From Verrucomicrobiota bacterium (GTDB lineage Bacteria; Verrucomicrobiota; Verrucomicrobiia; Chthoniobacterales; SZAS-18): 64,000 nt of DNA. The notes under the pieces were generated by a model. It had not been told where the DNA came from. It saw nothing but the letters and a program-made list of their open reading frames with translations, and did not search any database. Positions within the stretch are counted from its first letter, which is position 1; each line of letters starts with the position of its first letter. A program made the translations under genes and the position numbers. Where the stretch lies: positions 69,278-133,277 of the forward strand of contig JAFEGM010000006.1 of the NCBI GenBank assembly GCA_018240025.1, given 5' to 3'. Shown piece by piece: positions 17,669 to 25,992 of this stretch.

Positions 17669-19945
17669 TCATTTTTCCAGCAGCACCACGACGCTGCGCC
17701 CGGCCATGGGGAAACTCATGGCGGGCAGCGGTTCCTCGGCGCCTGGGTTGACGATGTTGTCGGCCGGTTCGAGCGCGCTGCGGGTGTCGAGCACCCGGTG
17801 CCAGCGCTTGCCGGCGGAGTTTGGCGGCGCCACGACCTCGATCGCCTGGGCGCCCCAATGGTAGGCGCAGTAGAGCACCGGTCCCGGCGGCTCGGTCTCG
17901 GTGCCGTCCAGGATCCAGCCGAGGAAGGTGTTGCTGGCGTCGTCGAGATACGGCGTGCCCGCCTCGCGTCCGGCCGCGGTGTACCAGCTGAGATCGGGCA
18001 GGCCGTTGCCGTTGCCGTCGCGCCCGCTGAACCAGTCGGCCGGCCGCAGAATGGCGTGGGTGCGGCGGAAGGCGAGCAGCTTGCGCGCGAAGGCGGCGAA
18101 GTTCGGGAACTGCTTCGGCAGCGTCCAGTCCAGCCAGTTGGCCTCGCTGTCGAGGTTATAGGTGTTGTTGTTGCCGAACTGCGTGCGGAGCATTTCGTCG
18201 CCGCCGTTGAAGAGCGGCACGCCGACCGAAAGCAACGTCAGGGCGAGGCCGTTGCGGGCGGCCTGGCGCTGCAAGGCGGGGTCGCCGCCCTGATTCCACG
18301 AGAGATTATGGTCGGAACCGCCGTCGGAGGGACCGTAGGGCCACTTCTCGCCGTTGCGCTTGGCATTGTAGCGATAGAGGTCGGCCAGCGTGAAGCCGTC
18401 GTGGCAGACGATGAAATTCACTGAAGCCGCGGGGCGCCGGCCGTCGTCCTGAAAGAGGTCGGGCGAGCCGGTCAGGCGTCGCGCCAGCTCGGCCGGGACG
18501 ATGCGCTCGACGCCCAGCTTGTTCTGCGAGCGACGGAATGCGTCGCGAAACTTGTCGTTCCACTCGGCCCAGCCGGCGGGGAAATGCCCGACCTGATAGG
18601 TGCCGTTGCCGAGGGCCCACGGCTCGGCGATGAGATCGACCCCGGGGCCGCCCGCGGCGGGCCGCGCCGGCAGCTCGCGCACGGCGCGATTGAGCGCATT
18701 GGCCGGATCGGTCCCGCTGAACTGGAAGCCGTCGCGGTCCCTGGCATTGCCGAGCACCGGAGCGAGATCGAAGCGGAAGCCGTCCACGCCGAGGACCTCG
18801 CGCCAGTGGCGGAGGGAATCGACGATCAGGTCCCGCACCGCGGGGTGGGCGGCGTTGAGGTTGGGCCCGACGCCGTTATTGTCCTGATAGAAGCGCGCAT
18901 TCGCCGCGGGCTGGTAGTAGGCCGCATTGTCGAGTCCACGGAACGAATGCAGGCGCGCGGTCTTGCCGTCGGCCGCGACCCCGCCCTCACCGGTGTGGTT
19001 GTAGACGACATCGACGAAGACCTTGAGCCCCTGGGCGTGGAAGGCGCGCACCATCTCGCGGAATTCGCGCGTCGGCCCGCCGGGCGACTGATCCAGCGCG
19101 TAGCGACGCTCCGGCGCGAAGTAGGCGTTCGGGCTGTAGCCCCAGTAGTTCATGCCGCGGGTGGTCGGTCCGACGGTGTCGTTCTGCTCGTTCTGGAACT
19201 CGGCCAGCGGCAGGAACTCGACCGCGGTGATGCCGAGCCCGGCGAGATAGGCGGCCTTGCGCGCGGCGCCGGCATAGGTCCCGCGTTCCTTCTCCGGTAC
19301 GGTCGGATCGGCCTTGGTCAGGCCGCGCAGGTGGACCTCGTAGACGATGTCGTCCTTGAACGCTCGGGTCGGCCGCGGGCCGTCGTAGGCCGTGAGCGGC
19401 GGCAGCGCGATCGACTTCGGCGCGAGCACGCCGGTGTCGAGGTTCGCATTCGTCCCGCTGGTGAAGATGGCATCCGACGGGACGCGCGCATTGCAGGCAT
19501 CGTGGCTGACCTCGAGCGCGCACGGATCGAGCAGCAGCTTGTTCGGATTGAAGCGATTGCCCGCGCTGTCGCAGTCTTCCTTGCGTCCATTGAGCGTGCC
19601 CGGGCGCCAGAGCGTTTCGTAGGGCCAATTCGGACCCCAGGCGCGGTAGCCGTAGTAGACCGTGCCGGTCACGCCTTTCTCGCGCAGTTCGGCCACGGAA
19701 ACGGTGCGACTCCAGACTTTGGATTTCGCGTCCGGCTCGAGCTCGTAGAAGACCTTCGAAGGCTGGCCGATGGGTGCATCGTAGATCCAGACCTCGATCC
19801 GGGTGGCCGCGCCCGAATAGACTCGGAAGGTCAGCTTCTCGCCGGCGGCGTCGAACCGCGCTCCGAGCGGCTCAGCGGCCGGGATCGCGGCGACTACCGA
19901 AAGCAGAACGCTGGCGAGGAGGGCGAGGAGGAGGCGCGAGCGCAT
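17669..19945 (-). CDS. Secreted isoamylase (GH13 debranching enzyme)
   Basis: 758 aa. A signal peptide (MRSRLLLALLASVLLSVVAA, then IPAAEP) is followed by an N-terminal CBM48-like domain (FRVYSGAATRIEVWIY, YYGYRAWGPNW) and the GH13 barrel. Conserved regions: DVVYNHT, GFRFDLAPVLGN (nucleophile Asp near 393), LIAEPWALG (general acid Glu) and CHDGFTLADL (transition-state Asp). The layout and wording resemble the extracellular Pseudomonas isoamylase, which hydrolyses alpha-1,6 branches of glycogen and amylopectin; cytoplasmic GlgX enzymes lack a signal peptide. The longer open frame to 20956 is rejected because it overlaps the next gene. It probably acts on external or periplasmic alpha-glucan. 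The next upstream gene on the strand is the exported M23 peptidase. Confidence 0.94.
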   Translation of the reverse strand: MRSRLLLALLASVLLSVVAAIPAAEPLGARFDAAGEKLTFRVYSGAATRIEVWIYDAPIGQPSKVFYELEPDAKSKVWSRTVSVAELREKGVTGTVYYGYRAWGPNWPYETLWRPGTLNGRKEDCDSAGNRFNPNKLLLDPCALEVSHDACNARVPSDAIFTSGTNANLDTGVLAPKSIALPPLTAYDGPRPTRAFKDDIVYEVHLRGLTKADPTVPEKERGTYAGAARKAAYLAGLGITAVEFLPLAEFQNEQNDTVGPTTRGMNYWGYSPNAYFAPERRYALDQSPGGPTREFREMVRAFHAQGLKVFVDVVYNHTGEGGVAADGKTARLHSFRGLDNAAYYQPAANARFYQDNNGVGPNLNAAHPAVRDLIVDSLRHWREVLGVDGFRFDLAPVLGNARDRDGFQFSGTDPANALNRAVRELPARPAAGGPGVDLIAEPWALGNGTYQVGHFPAGWAEWNDKFRDAFRRSQNKLGVERIVPAELARRLTGSPDLFQDDGRRPAASVNFIVCHDGFTLADLYRYNAKRNGEKWPYGPSDGGSDHNLSWNQGGDPALQRQAARNGLALTLLSVGVPLFNGGDEMLRTQFGNNNTYNLDSEANWLDWTLPKQFPNFAAFARKLLAFRRTHAILRPADWFSGRDGNGNGLPDLSWYTAAGREAGTPYLDDASNTFLGWILDGTETEPPGPVLYCAYHWGAQAIEVVAPPNSAGKRWHRVLDTRSALEPADNIVNPGAEEPLPAMSFPMAGRSVVVLLEK

Positions 19946-20004
19946 GGCCGAGCTAGAGCCGCAGCCGGGCGGTTCGGCAACTGCCAAGCCGCCCCGCGGC
20001 GCGC

Positions 20005-22251
20005 TCAGTCGCCGCTCAGCTCGTAGGCTTCGACCAGCGCCACGCCCGTCGCGCCGGCGCGGCCGCGGACGATGGCGGTGTAGGCGCCCGGCGGGAGGCG
20101 CGCGAGGATGGCGCCCTCGCGGGGATCGCTCGGCGCCAACTCGCTGGCACCGATGAGTCCGGCCCGGGCCTCCTGCGCCCAGCCCGCGGAGGAGGCGATC
20201 GACTGGCCGCCGGCGTCGTAGAGTTCCAGCTCCGGTTGCGCGAGCGCGCCGCTGACGCCGAAGCCGGCGAGCGACGGCCCGATGGCGCGCAGCAGCACCT
20301 TGCGGGCGCGGGGGCCTTCCACGACGAGGCCGCCGATGAGGACGTTGTCGCCGTTGCCGACGCGGGCGCGGGTGGAGAGATTGACGAAGCGCGGGGCAGC
20401 CGTGCGATCGAGCTCGTAGGCCTCGACGATGGCCACACCCTCGGTGCCGCCGGCGCCGCGCACGATGGCCGTGTAGCTGCCCGGCGCGAGATCGACGACC
20501 ACCGCGGGCTCGGCGTCGTTGGCGGGAGCCAGCCCCGCCGCGTTTACGGCGGCAGCCTCGCTGCGCCAGCTGTCGGAGAAGGCCAGCAGACGGCCGTCTG
20601 CGGCGCGCACCTCGAGGGTCGGATCGGCCAGAGCGCCAGCCACGCCAAAGCCGCCGAGCGACGGACCCAGCGCGCGAAAGAGCACGCGTTTGTTGGCCGA
20701 GCCGCCGACCACGAGCCCGCCGATGAGCACATCGTCGCCCTGGCCGACGCGCGCGCGGGTCGAGACATTGATCATCCGGGCCGGCACTGGCGTGGCCAAC
20801 GTGGCGCTGAGCGTGACGGGCGCGCCGGTGGCCACCTCGTTGAGCGGCGTGACCGTGCAGCTGACCTGCTGTCCCGGTTGGCCGCTGGAATGCGGCAGCG
20901 CATCGGCCAGGCCCATGTGGGTGGTGTCGCGGACGACGGCGCCATTGACCTGCCACACGTAGCGGAAGCGGACGATGCGGTAATCGGGGTCGACGAAGAC
21001 CCGCGGCGCGCGCACGCGGCAGAACAGCACCTGCGCGGCATCGGGCTGCGGCGGATCGAGCTCGATGGCGACCGGATGCGGCGGGCGCAGCTCTGGCGGC
21101 GCGCCGACTGCCCGCACGCGGAAGGGCGCCCGCGCGACGACCTGGTCGTTGAGCGAATACTCGATCTGCCAGTCGCCCGGCACGTTGAGCTCGACCTCGA
21201 AATTGTAGGGCGAGAGCGCGGCGCGGTAGAATGGCCCGCTTTCGAACGTTGGCCCGCTGTCGAGCGCGACCGAGCCGTCCGGGCGGAGGTAACGCGTGCG
21301 CGAGTTCGTGTTGGCGGGGAAATTGCGGAAGAGGATCCAGAAGTTCACCGCCCGCCGTCCCACCTCGAAGGAGCCGGTGCGCGAGGTGTCGAACGGCGTG
21401 CCGCGCCAGTTCGTGAGGTCATCGGTCGTGATCACAAACTCGCGAATGAAGAAATCCTCGCGGAACGCCGGCTGCCGCAGCCAGTTGGTCAGCCCCGGCC
21501 GTTGCGGACCGGAGAACGGATCGAAGAGCCGGTCGCCGACGTAAGATTGGAAATGCAGGTGCGGCCCCGAGCTGTTCCCGCTGCTGCCGGTCAGGGCGAT
21601 CTGCTGCCCCGCGCGGACCTGCTGGCCGACGCTCACGCTGATGCTGTTGCGCTTGAAGTGCAGGTAGAAGGTCGCCTGCTCCTCGCCGTGTTCGATGAAG
21701 ACGTAGTTGAACGGCTTGTCCGTGTTGGTGACGCTCATGTCGTCCTCGCCGTCGTGCACTTCGGTCACCACGCCGTCGAGCGCCGCGTAAACCGGCGCGC
21801 CGAGGGCCATGTGCGCGAAGGTCGGAATGGAGGTGTCGATGCCGCGGTGGCCATCGTAGGTGTAGCCCGTGCCGTGGTAGTCGACGATGCCAGCGCTGGG
21901 ATCGAGATCGACCAGATTGGTCGGGAACAGATCCTCCCAGAAGTTGCCGGCCATGGGGTAGAACTCGTACTTCTTCGTGGCCACGTCGGCCGCGTAGAAG
22001 ACCGGGGTGTAGGCCTGCGGCAGCGCCCCGCGAGCAGCGGTTCGCCGGCGCGCCAGGAAATCGGCCGCGAGACTCCCGCCTCCGCCGGCGCAGAGCGCGC
22101 AGCGGCCGCCTTCGGCACGCAAGCCCAGCGAGCCGTGTCGCGGCGCCGATTCCGCACGGACCGCGGGAGCCGGCGGGCGCGCGGTGGGCAGCAGCGGAAG
22201 GAGCCCGAGCCCGAGAGCCAGGGCCGGAGTGAGGAGCCACGGCGAGCGCAT
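20005..22251 (-). CDS. Exported M23-family peptidase with two Verrucomicrobiota-type C-terminal repeats
   Basis: 748 aa with an N-terminal signal peptide (LLTPALALGLGLLPLL). The peptidase M23/LytM domain spans about 110-260. Zinc and catalytic motifs are visible: HRGID (His135, Asp139), HLHF (His231, His233) and a glycine-rich SSGNSSGP loop. The family cuts peptide crosslinks in peptidoglycan or acts as a binding scaffold. Residues about 270-490 are beta-rich without a clear match. Two tandem repeats of about 130 aa follow (about 492-621 and 624-748), each with STRARVGxGDxVLIGGLVV, LGPSLxGFGVxGAL and a closing AYEL. These repeats are typical of exported Opitutaceae proteins; their role is not established. 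Start at 22251 gives the signal peptide. Confidence 0.9.
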   Translation of the reverse strand: MRSPWLLTPALALGLGLLPLLPTARPPAPAVRAESAPRHGSLGLRAEGGRCALCAGGGGSLAADFLARRRTAARGALPQAYTPVFYAADVATKKYEFYPMAGNFWEDLFPTNLVDLDPSAGIVDYHGTGYTYDGHRGIDTSIPTFAHMALGAPVYAALDGVVTEVHDGEDDMSVTNTDKPFNYVFIEHGEEQATFYLHFKRNSISVSVGQQVRAGQQIALTGSSGNSSGPHLHFQSYVGDRLFDPFSGPQRPGLTNWLRQPAFREDFFIREFVITTDDLTNWRGTPFDTSRTGSFEVGRRAVNFWILFRNFPANTNSRTRYLRPDGSVALDSGPTFESGPFYRAALSPYNFEVELNVPGDWQIEYSLNDQVVARAPFRVRAVGAPPELRPPHPVAIELDPPQPDAAQVLFCRVRAPRVFVDPDYRIVRFRYVWQVNGAVVRDTTHMGLADALPHSSGQPGQQVSCTVTPLNEVATGAPVTLSATLATPVPARMINVSTRARVGQGDDVLIGGLVVGGSANKRVLFRALGPSLGGFGVAGALADPTLEVRAADGRLLAFSDSWRSEAAAVNAAGLAPANDAEPAVVVDLAPGSYTAIVRGAGGTEGVAIVEAYELDRTAAPRFVNLSTRARVGNGDNVLIGGLVVEGPRARKVLLRAIGPSLAGFGVSGALAQPELELYDAGGQSIASSAGWAQEARAGLIGASELAPSDPREGAILARLPPGAYTAIVRGRAGATGVALVEAYELSGD

Positions 22252-22369
22252 GGCAGCAGCTGAGCCAAAGCGACCGCGGCGGACAAGACGCGACCCGGGC
22301 CTGGCCTCGTGGATTCTGCCAAGTTTCCGAACTTTCCCGCCGCGGGCCCGGCGACGGCGCGTGGAAGCC

Positions 22370-22951
22370 TCAGTTATTGCGCAGCTCCCGCTTCAAGTAC
22401 CGCACCAGCAGGGCGAGCCGTTTGTCCTCGCTCGGCTGCTCCAGCAGCCGTTGCCGCTCGCGGGCGCCGGCCACGAAGGTGTTGGCTACGACATCCGCCA
22501 GCACGCCGGGCTCGCTGATCTGATTGAGGTACTCCTCGAAATTCTGCGGCAGATCGACGCCCTTTTCCTTGAACCGCTGGCAGAGCAGTCGCACCTGGCC
22601 GGCGGCGGCTTGTCCGTCCTCGGTGGCCGGAGTGGTCAGGACCGAGGAAATCTGGGCCAGGACGAAGCCCTCCTGCTCCTCGAATTCGCTCAGGTGCACG
22701 CGGGCGAGACCCTGCAGGACGAGATTCGAGGTGCCGTCCGGTCGCGAGACACAGGCGCGGATCAGACCCAGGCCGGCGGTGTGCACGAAGTCGCGCGGAC
22801 CGGTCCAGTCGTCCTTGCCGGGACGTACCATGGCGATGCAGAAGGCCCGGTCTTCCTCCAGCGCGAAGGTCAGCATCGCCCGGTAGCGCGGCTCGAAAAT
22901 GTGCAGCGGCAGCAGCGCGTGGGGAAAGAGCGTCGTGCCAGGCAAAACCAT
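22370..22951 (-). CDS. Lon-protease substrate-binding (LAN) domain protein, uncertain N-terminus
   Basis: 193 aa from the ATG at 22951. Matches stand-alone LON N-terminal-domain proteins: LPLHIFEPRYRAML, FCIAMVRPG, GLGLIRA, NLVLQGLARV, and a helical C-terminus. These bind unfolded or signal peptides and lack protease parts. In relatives the sequence starts about 10-15 residues earlier, and in-frame residues PLPSRAPV before the ATG fit that, so a TTG at 22972 may be the true start. No Shine-Dalgarno is visible because a GA-rich heptamer tract (pyrimidine-rich on this strand) begins just upstream. Function in the cell is unknown; possible proteostasis role. Confidence 0.82.
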   Translation of the reverse strand: MVLPGTTLFPHALLPLHIFEPRYRAMLTFALEEDRAFCIAMVRPGKDDWTGPRDFVHTAGLGLIRACVSRPDGTSNLVLQGLARVHLSEFEEQEGFVLAQISSVLTTPATEDGQAAAGQVRLLCQRFKEKGVDLPQNFEEYLNQISEPGVLADVVANTFVAGARERQRLLEQPSEDKRLALLVRYLKRELRNN

Positions 22952-23617
22952 GACAGGAGCGCGGGAAGGCAACGGCGGCAGCAAGGCAGGGAAGAGAGGG
23001 CGGAAAGATGAAGGAGGAAGGTGGAAGGCGAAAGCGGAATGTCGCGTGCTGGCATCAGGACGCACTCTCCGAGTGCGGCGGCTTTGCGGTGAGGTGGACG
23101 CAGCGCGGGGAGATGACGAGTGAGTAGTCCGCACTCTCCGAGTGCGGCGGCTTTGCGGCGGAGTCGACCCAGCGCGGGGAGATGACGAGTGAGGCCGAGT
23201 AGTCCGCACTCTCCGAGTGCGGCGGCGTAGCGGCGAGGTCGAACCAGCGTGGGGAGATGACGGATGCCGGGCGACTTGTCCGCACTCTTCAGTGCGGCGG
23301 CGTTGCGGCGAGGTGGACGCGGCGTGGGGAGATGACGGGTGACGGTCGTCCGGCAGTGCTCCAATCCGCCATGCCGCCAGTCCTCGCGCGATCACATGCC
23401 CTCGTGCGTCAGTGCGTGCCGCGTCCTGGGCGCGGACAACAGCTTTGTGCTTCGCGACACGGCCGCACTCGGAGAGTGCGGACTACTTCCGCGCTGCGGC
23501 GTCGGCCTGGAGCCAGGTCCACCAGGACTCGAGCTGGGCGCGTCAGCGCCGTGCCGCGTCCTGGGCGCAGACGACAGCTTTGTGCTTCGCGACACGGCCG
23601 CACTCGGAGAGTACGGA
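22952..23617. other. 666-bp repeat-rich spacer between Lon-domain and sugar mutase genes
   Basis: No supported gene. From left to right it holds a GA-rich heptamer tract (22981-23038), four tandem units of 70-76 bp each starting with a CCGCACTC...GAGTGCGG palindrome (23059-23340), about 75 bp of unassigned sequence, and a 125-bp copy of the downstream end of the sugar mutase gene (23416-23540). Open frames through it exist only because stop codons are rare in GC-rich repeats. Confidence 0.85.
23059..23340. repeat. Four tandem 70-76-bp units with CCGCACTC palindrome
   Basis: Palindromes at 23059-23078 (first bases diverged), 23129-23147, 23204-23222 and 23280-23297 (shortened). Between them lies a conserved body with GGCGGCTTTGCGG, a GAGGTGGAC-like block and GGGGAGATGACG. 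The units differ by several bases, so the array is not recent. Confidence 0.92.
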
Positions 23618-23675
23618 CTACTTTCGCGCTGCGGCGTCGGTCTGGAGCCAGGTCCACCAGGACTCGAGTTGGGCG
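23416..23675. repeat. 125-bp tandem duplication containing the 3' end of the sugar mutase gene
   Basis: Copy A at 23416-23540 and copy B at 23551-23675 differ at only a handful of positions (period 135). Copy B includes the last 19 codons and stop of the mutase gene. Copy A repeats those codons outside the gene. Each copy carries one CCGCACTC palindrome (23463-23481 and 23598-23616). Confidence 0.93.
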
Positions 23676-25582
23676 CGGACTTCGGCTTTGGCGGCCGCGA
23701 GCTCCTCGGCGGTGAAGGTGCGTCCATCGCCGGGGGCGCGGGAGCCGAAGAGATAGTATTTGATCTTCGGCTCGGTGCCGGAGCCGCGCACGGCGACGCG
23801 GCTGCCGCCTTCGAGGTAGAAGAGCAGCATTTTCTCCTTCGGGATCAGGTCGCCCTCGACGTCGTGGATGTCCTCGCGCGCGAAGTTCTTCACGCCGGTG
23901 ACCGGCGTTTCGCCGATGGCTGCGGGCGGGTTCGCCTCGTAGCTGGCCAGCAGACGCTGGATCGCGGCCGCACCTTCCGCGCCTTCCATCTGGATGGCGC
24001 CGTTCTTCTCGTCGAAGTAGCCGAACTGCGCGTAGATCGCATCGAGCAGCGCGGGCACGGTCTGGCCGCGCGCCTTGGCCGCGGCGCAGACCTCGGCGAA
24101 CATGATGGCGGCGGCGTTGCCGTCCTTGTCGCGCACGAAATCGGCCCCGCTGTAGCCGTAGCTCTCCTCGCCGCCGAAGACGAAGAAGGTGGAATGCTGC
24201 AGGCGCAGCGCGCGGGTCTCGGCCTCGAGACGGTCGCGATAGTTCTGCCGCACGTCGACTGGCAGCGCGCGCTCGTATTTGCCGAGCTTGGCGCCGATGT
24301 ACTTGAAGCCGGTCAGCGTATCCACGCAGCGGAGTCCGTGATGGGCGGCGATGGCGCGCTGCAGATCGGTGGTGACGAAAGTCTTGATGATGCAGGCGTG
24401 CTCGCGGTTGGCCGCCGTCAGCACGCCCTGGGCGAAGAGGGTCTCGATGCGATACCAGGCCAGCAGCGAGCCGATCTGATTGCCCGTCACGATGTGCAGT
24501 CGCCCGTCGTCGCCGCGCACGGCGGCGCCCATGCGGTCGCAGTCGGGATCGGTGCCGATGACAACGTCGGCCTGCAGTTCGTCGGCCAGCTTCATCCCGA
24601 GGCTGAGCGCCTCCGCGTTCTCCGGATTGGGCGACTTCACGGTGGGGAAGCGTCCGTCCTGCTGCTCCTGCTCGGCCACCGTCGTGACCCGAATGCCCAG
24701 CGCCTCGAACGCGGGCAGCGAGATGACGCCGCCGGTGCCGTGGATGCTGGTGAAGACGACGTGCAGCCGCTCGCGCTGGGCCTCCAGCATGGCAGGGTCG
24801 AGCACGAGGGTCTGCAGCCGCTCGAGATAGGGCGCATCGACCTCCCGCCCGAGCCGCTCGATCCGCCCGCGGGCCGTCAGCGGCATCGGCGTGGCGTGCT
24901 CGTGGGCGTGCGAATTGACCTCCGCGATGATCCCGCTGGCGTGCGGCTCGACGATCTGGGCGCCGTCGGAGAAATAGACCTTGTAGCCATTGTCGTGCGG
25001 CGGGTTGTGGCTGGCCGTGAGCACCACGCCCGCGGTGGCGCCGGTGTGGCGCACGGCGAAGGAAAGCTCGGGGGTCGAGCGCGGCCCTTCGAAGACGACC
25101 ACGTCGCAGCCCTGCTCCGAGGCCACCTTGGCGGCCAGCGCGCAGAAATCGGGCGAGAAATGTCGCGTGTCGTGCGCGATGGCCAGCTTGGGTCGTCCGG
25201 GCCGTCCTTCCTTGGAAAAATGTTTCCACAGGTAGGCGACGAGTCCGCGGGTGGCGCGCTCGACGTTGTAGAAGTTCATCGCATTCGTGCCCACGCACGG
25301 ATGCTGCGGCCGGCCGAGCGGGCCGCCTTCGCCTTGTTCCGCCTGGGTCACGACCCGGCCGATGGTCCGGCCGCGCAATCCTCCGGTGCCGAAGGCGAGC
25401 GTCGTGTAGAAGCGATCGTTCAGCTCGCTCCACGCGCCGCGGTCGATCAGCTCGCGCACGCTGGCGAGGTGGATCGGCTCCGGCGCCTGCTCCAGCAGCA
25501 GCGCGATATTGCGGGCGGCGGATTCGAGCAACTGGCCCGCCTTGACGGCGGCACGGATGGGTTCGGCGAGCGAGACGGGCAT
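23618..25582 (-). CDS. Phospho-sugar mutase (phosphoglucomutase/phosphomannomutase family)
   Basis: 654 aa, alpha-D-phosphohexomutase family. Catalytic phosphoserine loop TASHNP with Ser191; metal loop GTDPDCDRMG (usual form DPDADR, here Cys); sugar-binding loop GGEESYGY; phosphate-binding C-terminal domain with SGTEPKIKYY. It interconverts hexose 1- and 6-phosphates in the cytoplasm; glucose is likely, but the sequence does not fix the sugar. The ATG at 25582 (MPVSLAEPIRAAVKAG) is chosen; upstream codons are GA-repeat sequence. The TAG stop lies in the conserved flank of a palindromic repeat, and the last 19 codons are duplicated downstream. Confidence 0.93.
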   Translation of the reverse strand: MPVSLAEPIRAAVKAGQLLESAARNIALLLEQAPEPIHLASVRELIDRGAWSELNDRFYTTLAFGTGGLRGRTIGRVVTQAEQGEGGPLGRPQHPCVGTNAMNFYNVERATRGLVAYLWKHFSKEGRPGRPKLAIAHDTRHFSPDFCALAAKVASEQGCDVVVFEGPRSTPELSFAVRHTGATAGVVLTASHNPPHDNGYKVYFSDGAQIVEPHASGIIAEVNSHAHEHATPMPLTARGRIERLGREVDAPYLERLQTLVLDPAMLEAQRERLHVVFTSIHGTGGVISLPAFEALGIRVTTVAEQEQQDGRFPTVKSPNPENAEALSLGMKLADELQADVVIGTDPDCDRMGAAVRGDDGRLHIVTGNQIGSLLAWYRIETLFAQGVLTAANREHACIIKTFVTTDLQRAIAAHHGLRCVDTLTGFKYIGAKLGKYERALPVDVRQNYRDRLEAETRALRLQHSTFFVFGGEESYGYSGADFVRDKDGNAAAIMFAEVCAAAKARGQTVPALLDAIYAQFGYFDEKNGAIQMEGAEGAAAIQRLLASYEANPPAAIGETPVTGVKNFAREDIHDVEGDLIPKEKMLLFYLEGGSRVAVRGSGTEPKIKYYLFGSRAPGDGRTFTAEELAAAKAEVRAQLESWWTWLQTDAAARK

Positions 25583-25992
25583 TGGGGGAAAGGCGGAAGG
25601 AGGAAGGATGAAGGAGGAAGGATTCGGCGACAAGCGGTGTCCGCTTGCGGGAGGCGCGCACAGTCTCATCGCAATCCCAATCCCAATCATCCCAATCCCA
25701 CTCTTTGGGAAACTCACACGAAGCCACGAAGGCACGAAGAGGATGGGATCGGCGGAGACCTTGGAGTGCGGCAGGAAGCGCGCGACCCGTCAGGGACGCG
25801 CCCTGCCGCTTTTGCGTCCGTAAGTTGCCGGACGCCTCTGCGCACAGAGGCGCTTCCTTGGGGCGGCGTCCCACGTCCCGCTCCCCCCTGCCGACGCCCG
25901 CCGCTCTTCGGAGCGTCGACGACTCGCAATCTTGCGCTGCCCACGCACATTCGTCGCGCCGCACTCGGAAGTGCGGACTCACCCCAACGACC
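25583..25992. other. 410-bp spacer of mixed repeats before the methyltransferase gene
   Basis: No supported gene. It contains a GA heptamer tract (25583-25621), a run of AATCCC hexamers (about 25672-25706), three near-copies of CACGAAG (about 25712-25740), a perfect 8-bp-arm palindrome CGCCTCTG-CGCA-CAGAGGCG at 25833-25852, and a CCGCACTC palindrome at 25959-25976. It separates divergent genes, so both promoters should lie here, but I cannot point to convincing -35/-10 boxes. Confidence 0.8.
25959..25976. repeat. CCGCACTC palindrome upstream of methyltransferase
   Basis: CCGCACTCGGAAGTGCGG, same family as the tandem array at 23059 and the copy after matB. Its right flank GACTCACC corresponds to the GGTGAGTC flank on the other strand. 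It ends 17 bp before the likely TTG start of the next gene. Confidence 0.88.

Noticed and set aside
17669-20956. A 1095-aa reading of the isoamylase frame
   Set aside because: The extra N-terminal 337 residues are Arg/Gly-rich and overlap the M23 gene; the signal peptide at 19945 marks the real start.
23059-23340. CRISPR array
   Set aside because: Four units of 70-76 bp with diverged whole-unit similarity and palindromic ends; no unique spacers, no cas genes.
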